From Desulfomonile tiedjei (GTDB lineage Bacteria; Desulfobacterota; Desulfomonilia; Desulfomonilales; Desulfomonilaceae): a stretch of 55,238 nt of DNA. The stretch is from the NCBI GenBank assembly GCA_016212925.1, contig JACRDF010000033.1:1-55238 (forward strand), in the 5' to 3' direction. Made by a program: the position numbers and the translations under genes. Positions 17,014 through 26,021 of this stretch are shown in pieces (position 1 is the stretch's first letter; each line of letters begins with the position of its first letter). The notes under the pieces were generated by a model, which saw only the letters and a list, made by a program, of their open reading frames with translations, made no database searches and had not been told where the DNA came from.

Positions 17014-17976
17014 CTAACCTTGCTCCTGCATCTTTCTCGCGACAGGCTCCGGAATCGCCTTCTTCATACCTTCAATATCGGTCCGCACCCTCTCGTACGT
17101 CATGGCGTTTTCCAGGGCTCGTGCGGCCTGTTCGGCGAATTTCAACAGCAGGTCCATTTCTTCGTCACCGAAGGATCGCTTCTCCGCACTGTAGATGCGC
17201 AAGAATCCGAGGACCGTATCGTCAAGCCGCAAAGGAACGGACAAAATGGATTTGATTCCTTCTTTCTTGGCGTCTTCAGGGTAATGAAGCTTGGAACCAA
17301 AAGAGGCCTCATCAATGAGCACCGGCTTGCCGAACTCCAATGCCTCGGCGATACTTTTGTCCGAGGCAAGGACACCCTTGCTCACGTATGCGTCACTCAA
17401 GCCGCACGAAGATGCAATTTCCAGAACGTTGTCTTTCTTACGGTACATGTGCAGGGCCGCGGCCTTGACCTTGAAAAGTTTCACCACACTCACGCAGATA
17501 AGGCCAAGAATCTCTTTTAAGTCCAAGCTGGAGGTAATCGCTTTTTCGGCCTCAGCATAGGTTTGCTCAATTTCTCGGTCTTTTCGTGCTTTCCAGGTTT
17601 TGTCCAGGCTGACTCCGGTGACCTCGAGAAGCTCCTCCGGCGTGAACGGCTTAGGAAGATAGTCCAATGCTCCCAGCTTCATGCCCTGCACCGCGGAATC
17701 AACGGTAGCAAAACCGGTAAAGATTACCACACCGACTTCGGGATGATCGCGAGCAACAGCCTCTACAACCTCCATCCCGTTACGCTCCGGCATCATTAGG
17801 TCGGTGAGGACAAGATCGTAAGACCTGCCGGCCAGCATATCGAGGGCCTGATCCACACGTAAGGCCCCCTCCACCCGGTATCCTTGTTCCTCCAGAATTC
17901 TCTGGACGCTTTCGTGGACGATTTGTTCATCATCAATGACCAGGATTTTCGCTTTGGGTTTTCCCCGGGCGTTCAT
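17014..17976 (-). CDS. REC-GAF response regulator, paralogue of the neighbour
   Basis: A 320-residue protein with receiver (Asp15/Asp16, acceptor Asp59 in LTDLMMPERNG, Lys/Pro in YLPKPFTPEEL) and GAF (ITSSLDLKEILGLICVSVVKLFKVKAAALHMY onward, with GIKSILSVPLRLDD). The ATG at 17976 has AGGAGG nearby and starts the receiver directly; the 82-residue upward extension to 18222 overlaps the NuoG-like gene and has no homology. It lies downstream of the redox genes, which suggests the pair reports on or adjusts that activity (inference). Confidence 0.9.
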   Translation of the reverse strand: MNARGKPKAKILVIDDEQIVHESVQRILEEQGYRVEGALRVDQALDMLAGRSYDLVLTDLMMPERNGMEVVEAVARDHPEVGVVIFTGFATVDSAVQGMKLGALDYLPKPFTPEELLEVTGVSLDKTWKARKDREIEQTYAEAEKAITSSLDLKEILGLICVSVVKLFKVKAAALHMYRKKDNVLEIASSCGLSDAYVSKGVLASDKSIAEALEFGKPVLIDEASFGSKLHYPEDAKKEGIKSILSVPLRLDDTVLGFLRIYSAEKRSFGDEEMDLLLKFAEQAARALENAMTYERVRTDIEGMKKAIPEPVARKMQEQG

Positions 17977-18173
17977 GCAAACCTCCTTTTTGTAGAGCTC
18001 ATTTCTTGAAGAATAATTTATCTCAGCAGACGGCGCCGCGAACGCCGGCGGCTTCTTTGGCCGAACACTATACGATATGCTTGCCTGCGGCCACACTCTC
18101 AGGGCGGTGCGATATCCCCCCATCTGGTTCAGAGCCTCCGACTCAATGGCTTGCACAAATTTGCAAGCAGCCG

Positions 18174-20807
18174 TCATCGCGAAGCGATGTTGCCTCCGAG
18201 CGACTTCAGATTGACCCTGCAAACGTTGGTATTCTCCTCGAAGAGTTTGTACACCGCAAGATCCGGAAAATTGGTCGGGACAAAAACCATCCCCCGGTCA
18301 ATTTTATCAGACATCTTCGCCGGGGCAACAAAAGAACCTACAGGCGAACTAACTTCTGTTAGTCCCCCTTCCTTGATCCCTAGTTCTTCCGCATCCAGAC
18401 GGTTGATTTCCACATACCCCGCGGGACACAGGGTCAACAAATTTTGTGATCGAGTAGAAGTAGATCCGAAATGATACATAGAGCGGCCTGCTATCATTTC
18501 AAAGGGGTATTGAGCTGCATGGTCCGGTTCAGGCGCTTCCCACGCTCTAACCGGCGCGAAGGAAAAGGATTTTCCGGTTCGGGTTATCGCGGCCCCTTCA
18601 ACAAACGGATGGGAGATTTTGCCGTCACCTTCCAGATCCTTCAGTTTCAAGCCCTTATAAAACGGTATTGTGAGGCTCATCTCCCGAAATATATCCGCGA
18701 CGCTGAAAAAACCCATAGGTCGACCCAGGGCCTTAGCGACCTCTTCAAGGATTCCCCAGTCAGGCATTGACATACCCTGCGGCGGTATGGCCTGGTTAAG
18801 CTTCTGGATACGGTGTTCAATATTCGTCATCGTCCCTTCCTTTTCCGCGAAAGAAGCGGCAGGGAAGACACAGTGCGCGAGCCTTGCGGTGGGGCTCAAG
18901 AAGATGTCTTGGACAACGAGCAGCTCCGCTTTGGCAAGGGCTGATTCGTAGCGTCCCGCGTGAGGATAATCAGTCAACGGATCAGCAGCTGCAATATAAA
19001 GTCCGCGTAGCTCTCCGGTTTCCAGGCCTCTGACCATTTCCGGGGCTGTCATGCCGCGAGCGTAGGGGAGGCGGGCCTTCCATAACCCCTCGAAACGGTC
19101 TCTCACCGTGGCAGCGTCCTGATATCCGGGCAGGTACTCGGGCAACGCGCCCATGTCGCACAGGCCGAGGATATTACCTTTCTCAAAAATCGGATATGTT
19201 CCCGAACTGGGCCTTCCCATGTTGCCGGTGAGAAGGGCCAGGTTGACCAGGTTCATCACGCACTGGGGGCCATTTTCCTGAAGTATTACATCGCCCCCGA
19301 AGATTACGGCCGTGTTGGGGGCCTCTGCCAAAATTCGAGCCGCCTCGGTCAGGTCCTCACCGGAAACGCCTGTTCTTTTCAGGATGCCTTTCAGCGAAAT
19401 CTTGTCAAGCAGGTTCTTCATGGGAAGGAAATTAGTGGTCTGATCCCTAACGAATTTCCTGTCCCACAAATCCATGTCCAAGACCATTTTCATTATTCCC
19501 AGCACAAGATCGCTTTCGGAATACGGCCTAATTCGGAGCCGAATCCGTGCGAAGGGGTCGAGACTGGTCTGGCGAGAGTTGGCTACCACGACGTTGCTGT
19601 CGTACCTTCTAGCTGCCGCCTTAATCTTCCAGGCCAGGGCCGGCGTCTCTTCCAGCGGGTCTGTGCCGATCACGAAAACAGCGCTTGTTTCCAGCAATTC
19701 GCCCAGGGTCCCGGTGGCCCCTTTGGTCCCGCATGTCAATTCGAGAGCGCGCTGAACACGGAGATAGCTGAAACGGGCCTCGCTGTCTATGTTGTTTGTT
19801 CCCAACACGGCCCTGAAGAATTTTTGAAACGCATAGCAATCCTCGTTCGTCAGGCGGGGAGAGGCCAATCCCGCGATGCTGTCAGGTCCGGTGTCCTTCA
19901 AAATTTGTTTCAGTTTTCCGGAAACAAACCCGAGCGCCTCTTCCCATGAAACGGGCTTCAACTCTCCGCCCTGACGCAGCAATGGAGTGAGGAGCCGATC
20001 TTCATGGTGGACAAGATCGTAGCCAAATCTGCCGCCCACACACAGGGTCCCTTTGTTGTGGGTCTCAAGGTCCGTGGTGATGCGAAAGATCCTGTTGTCT
20101 TTGACGTTTATTTCCATCCGGCATCCCGCGGAGCACAGCGGACATATGGTGGGCGTCTTTCGCATTTCCCAGGAACGAGCCCAGCGGCGAGTCACCTTGT
20201 TGGACATTGCGCCGGACGGACATGCTTCCACGCACTCGCCACAAAAGTCGCAGTTGAGCACGCCCCCATCGCGAGTGCCTATGCGGGCCTCATAACCTAC
20301 GTCTTTGAGCGCCAGGGCGCTTGCTCCAATAACCTCATGGCAAACCTTGACACATCGCAGGCACGTGATGCACAAATTGGGATTGTATTCTATGAGCGGC
20401 CAGCTTCTTTCAACAGGGCTGTCCCGCTTGGTCATGGGATACTCGGTCCCGTAAATGCCGAGGCGGTAAGTCAGGTTTTGAATCTCACATTCTCCGCCTG
20501 CCGGACACGTGGGGCATTCAAGAGGGTGGTCCATGAGGACCAGCTTCATGACCTCTTCTCGGATGCGTCTCAAGCGAGGCGTGTCGGTATGAACGCGCAT
20601 ACCATCCTCAACTATTGTGTTGCAGGAGGTCACGGGACGCGCAATCCCTTCCACTTCGACCACACACATGCGACACGAATCAGACGGGCTAGTCTTGGGG
20701 TAATAGCAAAGCGTCGGAATCCAAATCCCCGCATTCTTTGAGGCCTCAAGGATGGTCATCCCATCCGAGGCCTGCACCTCCACTTCATCAATTGTTAATA
20801 GCGGCAT
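18174..20807 (-). CDS. NuoG-like molybdopterin-family iron-sulfur oxidoreductase
   Basis: An 877-residue protein. Order: [2Fe-2S] domain (Cys34, 45, 48, 62), His-Cys cluster (DHPLECPTCPAGGEC), two [4Fe-4S] ferredoxin motifs (CITCLRCVKVCHE, about 146-156; CDFCGECVEACP, about 186-196), the CPLCSAGC...GTLC cluster (222-256), then the molybdopterin oxidoreductase body and C-terminal dinucleotide-binding domain. It resembles both formate dehydrogenase alpha and NuoG. The position of formate dehydrogenase Sec/Cys is Ser347, and the following catalytic His is Tyr348 (EARFSYL), so formate oxidation is unlikely. It probably passes electrons from the upstream flavoprotein. Confidence 0.88.
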   Translation of the reverse strand: MPLLTIDEVEVQASDGMTILEASKNAGIWIPTLCYYPKTSPSDSCRMCVVEVEGIARPVTSCNTIVEDGMRVHTDTPRLRRIREEVMKLVLMDHPLECPTCPAGGECEIQNLTYRLGIYGTEYPMTKRDSPVERSWPLIEYNPNLCITCLRCVKVCHEVIGASALALKDVGYEARIGTRDGGVLNCDFCGECVEACPSGAMSNKVTRRWARSWEMRKTPTICPLCSAGCRMEINVKDNRIFRITTDLETHNKGTLCVGGRFGYDLVHHEDRLLTPLLRQGGELKPVSWEEALGFVSGKLKQILKDTGPDSIAGLASPRLTNEDCYAFQKFFRAVLGTNNIDSEARFSYLRVQRALELTCGTKGATGTLGELLETSAVFVIGTDPLEETPALAWKIKAAARRYDSNVVVANSRQTSLDPFARIRLRIRPYSESDLVLGIMKMVLDMDLWDRKFVRDQTTNFLPMKNLLDKISLKGILKRTGVSGEDLTEAARILAEAPNTAVIFGGDVILQENGPQCVMNLVNLALLTGNMGRPSSGTYPIFEKGNILGLCDMGALPEYLPGYQDAATVRDRFEGLWKARLPYARGMTAPEMVRGLETGELRGLYIAAADPLTDYPHAGRYESALAKAELLVVQDIFLSPTARLAHCVFPAASFAEKEGTMTNIEHRIQKLNQAIPPQGMSMPDWGILEEVAKALGRPMGFFSVADIFREMSLTIPFYKGLKLKDLEGDGKISHPFVEGAAITRTGKSFSFAPVRAWEAPEPDHAAQYPFEMIAGRSMYHFGSTSTRSQNLLTLCPAGYVEINRLDAEELGIKEGGLTEVSSPVGSFVAPAKMSDKIDRGMVFVPTNFPDLAVYKLFEENTNVCRVNLKSLGGNIASR

Positions 20808-21087
20808 TTTCCTGTCCTGCCTGTGGAGAGAAGTTGGTTATCTTTTTCTCATCTGGTTTTGATGGCCGATCAACCATTATTACGCAGGAGACACACGGGA
20901 CAATGCGTCCAGTGAAGTTTTCAGTCCAGAGGGAATGTTTTGCCGCCCTCGTGGCGGGTTTAGTCAACTGAACGTGATTTGTAATCGATGTGCCATCACA
21001 GACTTAACATCAGACATCGATGAGGCATAGCGACCGGTTCAAGAGGGATCGGCCAAACCGTGGCAGCCTGTAACGCCTCAACCATCT

Positions 21088-23082
21088 CTAAACAGCTCCC
21101 TGTTTAACGCGATCTGTTTTGTGAATTGCTGCCAGGATCAGATGAAAACATCGCAGGCAACGACTGGCTTCAATGAAGGAGCTGCGCTGGGTGAATCCTG
21201 AATCCACTTCCAGGAAGCTGGTTATTCTTTCATTTACATCGAGTTTGCGATACGGCCTCGGTCCGCCTTCGCGCGTCGGAGTCCGGGCGGTTACCAGCAC
21301 ACCATAGTCTTTCTCTATATTTGCAATCAAGTCCTGCATGCGGTGCTCTTCGGAAACCCGACATTTGCCGGTGGCAAGGTATTCGTGAATCATTTTTGCC
21401 GCCCGCTTGCCGCCCGCCATGCCATGAACAACCGTAAGCGGCCCGCTGACAGCGTCTCCGGCTGCGAAGACTCCCGGTCGTGAAGTCATCATGGTGTTCG
21501 GATCGACCTTTATGGTCCCACGACGGGTTACTTCTATGCCCAGATCGGGCCCCAGAAAATCCAAAAGGGATTTCTGGCCGATTGCGGGGATGACTGTATC
21601 TGCTTCTATTTCGAATTCCGACCCTTCCACAGGAACCGGTCGCCGCCGACCGCTGGCGTCCGGCTCCCCCAATTGCATGCGAAGGCATCGAAGGCCGGTC
21701 ATCTTTCCTTCTTTGGACAGAATCTGAATCGGCTGAGTGAGAAAGAATAAATTGATTCCTTCTTCTTTTGTGTCCTCAACTTCTTCAAGGTCCGCGGGCA
21801 TCTCATTTTCGGTCCGCCGGTATACTAGGGAGACGTCCGACGCTCCCATTCGCAGAGCGGTCCTGACACAGTCAATCGCTGTATTGCCGCCGCCCACCAC
21901 CACGACTTTTTCACCGACCCTCACGTCCCGACCGAGGTTGATATCTCTTAAGAAATCTATGCCACCGGAGAAAACCCCTTCTATACCTTCATGTTCACCC
22001 TTTATGCCCATGGGAAGCGATTGATGTGAACCAACCCCGAGGAAAATCGCCTTGAAACCTCGATCAAACAGGTCCTGGACCTTGAAATCCCTCCCCAATC
22101 GTTCCCCGTATTTAAAGTTTACACCGAGATCGCTAATAATGCCGATTTCTCTTGTGAGCACGTCTCTGGGCTGGCGATACGGTGGGATTCCAACCCCTAC
22201 CATCCCGCCGGACACCGGTAGCGCTTCAAAGACAGTCACCGGATGGCCAAGCCTGCTCAGATAGTACGACGCGGAGATCCCCGCCGGGCCCGCGCCGATT
22301 ACTGCCACCGGAGCGCCGGTAAGCTCCACTTTGTCAAGGGGAACGGGAAGGTGATGCTCCAGTTCATAATCCGCGGCCACTCTCTTGAGGGTTTTGATCG
22401 GAATGGCCACATCACCCATGTTGGCCACACTGCACGCCTTTTCGCAGGGGGCAGGACAAATCCGCCCCGTGACCCCCGGTAGAGGCATTTCTTCGCGAAT
22501 TATCTGCAAGGACTGATTGTATCTTATCTCCAGAAGCGCCTCTACATAACCTGGAATGTTAATGTGGCACGGACAGGCATTCATGCAAGGCGCGGAGATG
22601 CGTCCCACATAACGCACCGAATCCTCGGGAATCCCCGATTTAACGGCTTCTACAAAATGCTCTCTAAAATGGTACAGGCCGTCCTTGAGCAGCTCTCCAG
22701 CACTCTGGCACACCGAGCACTTTGCAGCGTCATTGAGAATGTCTGCCATTCTATCCAGAAGATCTATGTCCGAGTCTGCGCCTTCACCCCGAGACATCTT
22801 GTCGAGGGTAAGCAGAATCATCTTGGACCCTTTGATCCCCGTGATGCACTTTCCGCAGCAGTACTTGGCCTGGATCTGGCTCACGTACTCACGTATCATC
22901 GGAACGAAATTGAATTTCGGCTCGAACTGTAAGAAACCTTTGCCGCTCATCAGAGCGACAATATCCTCGGGAAAGTTCTTTGAGGCGGGGAATTCTTCAT
23001 GTAAGGGGAGTTCGGGTTTTTCCACTTGGCTGCGGCGATCTTCCAGTAAATTGCCCCAGCGCCCAAAGATGATCTTTTTCAT
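21088..23082 (-). CDS. NuoF C-terminal-like / GltD-like fused flavoprotein
   Basis: A 664-residue protein. The N-terminal ~150 residues match the end of NuoF: CCGKCITGIKGSKMILLTL...GADSDIDLL...AAKCSVCQ, a [4Fe-4S] site. From about 165 it follows the glutamate synthase small-chain type: two Cys clusters (APCMNACPCHINIPGY; GRICPAPCEKAC), FAD motif VAVIGAGPAGISASYYL, NADPH motif VVVVGGGNTAIDCVRTAL, and FAAGDAVSGPLTVVHGMAGG. Residues near the end include CLRCFH. It likely oxidises NAD(P)H or reduces NAD(P)+, exchanging electrons with the NuoG-like partner. It heads the six-gene run, 280 bases from the next gene. Confidence 0.87.
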   Translation of the reverse strand: MKKIIFGRWGNLLEDRRSQVEKPELPLHEEFPASKNFPEDIVALMSGKGFLQFEPKFNFVPMIREYVSQIQAKYCCGKCITGIKGSKMILLTLDKMSRGEGADSDIDLLDRMADILNDAAKCSVCQSAGELLKDGLYHFREHFVEAVKSGIPEDSVRYVGRISAPCMNACPCHINIPGYVEALLEIRYNQSLQIIREEMPLPGVTGRICPAPCEKACSVANMGDVAIPIKTLKRVAADYELEHHLPVPLDKVELTGAPVAVIGAGPAGISASYYLSRLGHPVTVFEALPVSGGMVGVGIPPYRQPRDVLTREIGIISDLGVNFKYGERLGRDFKVQDLFDRGFKAIFLGVGSHQSLPMGIKGEHEGIEGVFSGGIDFLRDINLGRDVRVGEKVVVVGGGNTAIDCVRTALRMGASDVSLVYRRTENEMPADLEEVEDTKEEGINLFFLTQPIQILSKEGKMTGLRCLRMQLGEPDASGRRRPVPVEGSEFEIEADTVIPAIGQKSLLDFLGPDLGIEVTRRGTIKVDPNTMMTSRPGVFAAGDAVSGPLTVVHGMAGGKRAAKMIHEYLATGKCRVSEEHRMQDLIANIEKDYGVLVTARTPTREGGPRPYRKLDVNERITSFLEVDSGFTQRSSFIEASRCLRCFHLILAAIHKTDRVKQGAV

Positions 23083-23559
23083 TCGATCCTCCGTCCGGGT
23101 GGAACCGCCTCAATTCTGGTCTGATTCAGTATTCTTTACAAATAAACTTCGACAACTTGATACAAACGCTTTCTTGAATAATATACCAGCAAAATGGGAA
23201 ATCGGTCAACGGACCGGAAATTCTCCCTCTATGCGCGATAAAGGCTGTATGAGGGGAGGTCCGGCAAGGATTCAGTCCCGCGCGGGAAAGAAGCGCCTCA
23301 GGGCCATCGCGACGCCACCGAAACGCCAGGGATGCAATCGCCATGGTTGGCGGTTTCGAACGCGTTGATTGTCCGTCACAATGAAGGGGCGCTCGGCCCT
23401 TCACAATGGCACCTTGCATCGGCTGACCGGCCTACCGCCAACTTCCGGCATCCCTTCCTTGACTTTTACCCCCGGCCCGAGTACATTTGTGTCAACCGAG
23501 TTAAATCCCGAGGCACACAGCGCGACGTTACTCTTTGCGTCCTTATAGGGGGAGCGCAG
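23083..23559. other. Divergent intergenic region, promoters expected
   Basis: This 477-base stretch separates the minus-strand redox operon from the plus-strand small gene. A weak plus-strand promoter-like pair is TTGATA at 23157-23162 and TAATAT at 23179-23184 with 16 bases between, but it is about 375 bases from the gene. The open frame that runs through from 23332 is not supported as coding before 23560. No repeat or RNA gene was found. Confidence 0.5.
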
Positions 23560-23919
23560 ATGAACCCCTTTGAGTTGTTTCAATCGTCGGAAATCTACAA
23601 ACTCGCTATTCTCTATTTTTCTCGTTCTCGAGGGCTGGCCATTGTGGGCCGGCATGCTCCCGGAGGAAACGTGGAGGTCATTCAGATCTCCGGAGAAGTT
23701 GATCCTCACACGGGCAATTTCACAGCTTTGGACTATCCGTCTCCGGAGCGCGGCGAACACCTGCCTGTCATCTCCAAAAGGGATTTTGAGAATTTGGTGC
23801 GTTTTATCGAAGCCAAAATCGACGACCAGACTCGCATGAGCATCATCGAACCCGATTTGATTAATTCAGCCATGTCCAAGGCCTGCTGCAAAGAATCCCC
23901 GAGCCAGTTCATCCAGTGA
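23560..23919 (+). CDS. Hypothetical protein, 119 residues
   Basis: The ATG at 23560 is preceded by a GGGGGA ribosome site, and the codon choice in this frame looks normal from there on. The protein starts MNPFELFQSSEIYKLAILYF and contains a beta-rich middle (GGNVEVIQISGEVDPHTGNF) and an acidic helix (SKRDFENLVRFIEAKIDD). There is no signal peptide or membrane segment. I do not recognise the family. It lies 34 bases before a solute-binding protein gene on the same strand. Confidence 0.65.
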   Translation: MNPFELFQSSEIYKLAILYFSRSRGLAIVGRHAPGGNVEVIQISGEVDPHTGNFTALDYPSPERGEHLPVISKRDFENLVRFIEAKIDDQTRMSIIEPDLINSAMSKACCKESPSQFIQ

Positions 23920-23953
23920 GCTTTTCCATTCCTTATAATAGAAAAGTTTCAAA

Positions 23954-24856
23954 ATGAACAGAATTCCGGCCGGAACTCTATTGGTGACCCTGCTCGTCAT
24001 AGTCGGCAGCCTGGCAATGCCATCGTGCCAGAGTCCCGCTTCCAAAGAGAAAGTCCAGGCGAAAAGCGAGGTCCGTGAAAAACCTCCAGCAGAAGTGCCC
24101 GCGGTAAAAGAAGCCGCGACTGCCAGTGCCCTTGAGGCGATAACTCGGCGCGGGGAACTCCGGGTGGGTATGCAGGTCGGATACGTTCCCTTCCAGATGC
24201 AAGGAAACCAGGGGGATCTCATAGGGTTGGAAGTTGACCTTGCCGAGATGGCCGCCCGCAGGTTGAACGTAGTCCTCAGGGTGGTGCGGCTCACGTGGCA
24301 AGAGTTGATCCCATCCCTCCTGGAGGGTGGAACTGACGTGGTGATGTCGGGAATGAGTGTCACTTCCGAGAGAAACCTCCAGGTACTCTTTACGGCCCCA
24401 GTGGTGGAAACAGGGAGGATGTTTCTGGTCCACTCATCCAGCGAGGGGCAGTTCAAAGACCTGGAAAGCCTGAATAAACAGGGAGTTTTCATTGTGTCGA
24501 CCCCAGGCGGGATGGGGGAACTCCGCATTCGAGAGCTTCTACCCAAGGCTTCGCACCGGGAGTTCCCGGACAGGAAGGGATCCATCGGTGAGGTGCTGGA
24601 TCGGCGGGCTCACGCGTTTATCGACCAGGAGTTCTCGATTCGTTTGGCGTGCGCCATGTACCCACAGGCCTTGACCGGCCGCTTCAAGCCGATCACCTAC
24701 GAGCCCATTTCCTGGGCCGTGCGGCCGGACGATCTGCATTGGCTGAACTGGTTGAATCACTTCATAGGCCAAATTAAAGGGGACGGACGCCTGGAGAGCT
24801 TGAAAAAGAAGTGGCTACAGGATTATTTTCTCGACATAAACAGGGCCGACAAGTGA
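23954..24856 (+). CDS. Family 3 extracellular solute-binding protein
   Basis: A 300-residue periplasmic binding protein. Residues 1-25 form a lipoprotein-like signal with Cys25 (SLAMPSC), although the lipobox is not ideal. The mature region has the SBP_bac_3 pattern: ALEAITRRGELRVGMQVGYVPFQ, GLEVDLAEMAARRLNV, SLLEGGTDVVMSGMSVTSERN, and GVFIVSTPGGMGE. These bind amino acids or small organic acids for ABC import or signalling. No permease or ATPase gene is adjacent, so it may be an orphan or a sensor ligand protein. Confidence 0.88.
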   Translation: MNRIPAGTLLVTLLVIVGSLAMPSCQSPASKEKVQAKSEVREKPPAEVPAVKEAATASALEAITRRGELRVGMQVGYVPFQMQGNQGDLIGLEVDLAEMAARRLNVVLRVVRLTWQELIPSLLEGGTDVVMSGMSVTSERNLQVLFTAPVVETGRMFLVHSSSEGQFKDLESLNKQGVFIVSTPGGMGELRIRELLPKASHREFPDRKGSIGEVLDRRAHAFIDQEFSIRLACAMYPQALTGRFKPITYEPISWAVRPDDLHWLNWLNHFIGQIKGDGRLESLKKKWLQDYFLDINRADK

Positions 24857-24956
24857 ATTTAAGAGCGGTCGGGAATGGACATCGACTTGGAAAGCCTTCA
24901 CGTAAGCCGGGAGGACACGTGACATCGCGAAACGAAAATTGCGGGACGTAAATCCA

Positions 24957-25739
24957 ATGCTGATTGATTCTCATGCTCACTTGGAGTTGGAGCCTCTGGT
25001 TAACAATCCCGGCGCGGTTGTAGAACGTGCATTGGCCGCGGGCGTCGCCGTGATCGTTACCGTGGGAATCGACTTGGAAGACGCAAAAATCGCGCTGGAT
25101 ATAGCCGCGCGATACAATCGGGTTTTCGCTTGTGTCGGATTCCATCCTCACAACGCCAAGGACGTGGGGGACAACGGCCTGACCCAAATGGAGGCATTAG
25201 CACGCGGGCCCAAAGTAGTGGGGTACGGTGAAGTCGGGCTGGATTTCTTTCGGAACCGATCACCTCGCGACTCTCAACTGGCGGTTTTCGGAGACCAGCT
25301 CGTACTTGCCAAGGCGCTTGGAAAGCCGGTGGTAATTCATCTAAGGGACGCTTATTCCGAAGGCCTTGCAATGCTCGAAGCGGCTGCGCCGTTTCCGGCT
25401 GGAGGCGTTATTCACTGTTTTTCAGGTACATTGGAGGATGCCAGGCGCGCTATGGACCTGGGGTTCCACATTTCCATTCCCGGTACGGTAACGTACAAGA
25501 AGAACGAAATCCTGCGGTCCATTGTTGCAGAGCTTCCACCTGAAAGGCTGCTGCTCGAAACGGATTGCCCTTTCCTTTCGCCGGAGCCCATGAGGGGAAA
25601 GGACAATGAGCCCGCGTTCATCGTGCACACCGCGCGAAGGGTGGCGGAAGTCCGAGGGGTCTCGCTGGAGCAAATCTCGGAAATCACCACGGCCAACGCA
25701 ATCCGGCTCTTCAATTTGCCTCGAGAGTACGGGACGTGA
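24957..25739 (+). CDS. tatD: TatD family metal-dependent hydrolase
   Basis: A 260-residue TIM-barrel hydrolase. Metal ligands are visible: DSHAHL near the start, Glu in VVGYGEVGLDFF, His in PVVIHLRDA and GGVIHCFSGT, and Asp in LLLETDCPFLSPEP. TatD proteins are Mg2+-dependent 3'-5' DNases or deaminase-like hydrolases, and the name does not imply protein export. The ATG at 24957 puts the DSHAHL motif at the usual place; a TTG at 24939 would add six residues. Confidence 0.93.
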   Translation: MLIDSHAHLELEPLVNNPGAVVERALAAGVAVIVTVGIDLEDAKIALDIAARYNRVFACVGFHPHNAKDVGDNGLTQMEALARGPKVVGYGEVGLDFFRNRSPRDSQLAVFGDQLVLAKALGKPVVIHLRDAYSEGLAMLEAAAPFPAGGVIHCFSGTLEDARRAMDLGFHISIPGTVTYKKNEILRSIVAELPPERLLLETDCPFLSPEPMRGKDNEPAFIVHTARRVAEVRGVSLEQISEITTANAIRLFNLPREYGT

Positions 25740-26021
25740 TTTCTTTCATGGTATCGGCACGTTCACAAGTTTGCAGAAAATGGCTCACAGGGTCATTCTT
25801 GGGCCTTAATCCATAAGTCCGTGAAAGGGTTGTTGAAATAAGAGTTCACACTCCGGCCTCAATCGTATAAAATCTACCTAATCCCGCAGATCGAGGCGGC
25901 GGAAATCCCTTGTTTGTGGTCCCGCAAATGCGAGACGGTATGGACGCTCCAGTCCTTTCAGTATCTCCACTGACGGCTCGTGGAGACCCTTTCTACTATT
26001 CTAGTGACCGAAGGTGGCAAT

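Noticed and set aside
18174-20807. Selenocysteine formate dehydrogenase
   Set aside because: There is no in-frame TGA at the active-site position; the codon encodes Ser and the neighbouring His is Tyr, so a Sec- or Cys-dependent formate dehydrogenase is not supported.
23157-23184. TTGATA/TAATAT promoter pair
   Set aside because: The -10 box is weak and the distance to the first gene is about 375 bases, so it is mentioned only in the gap note.
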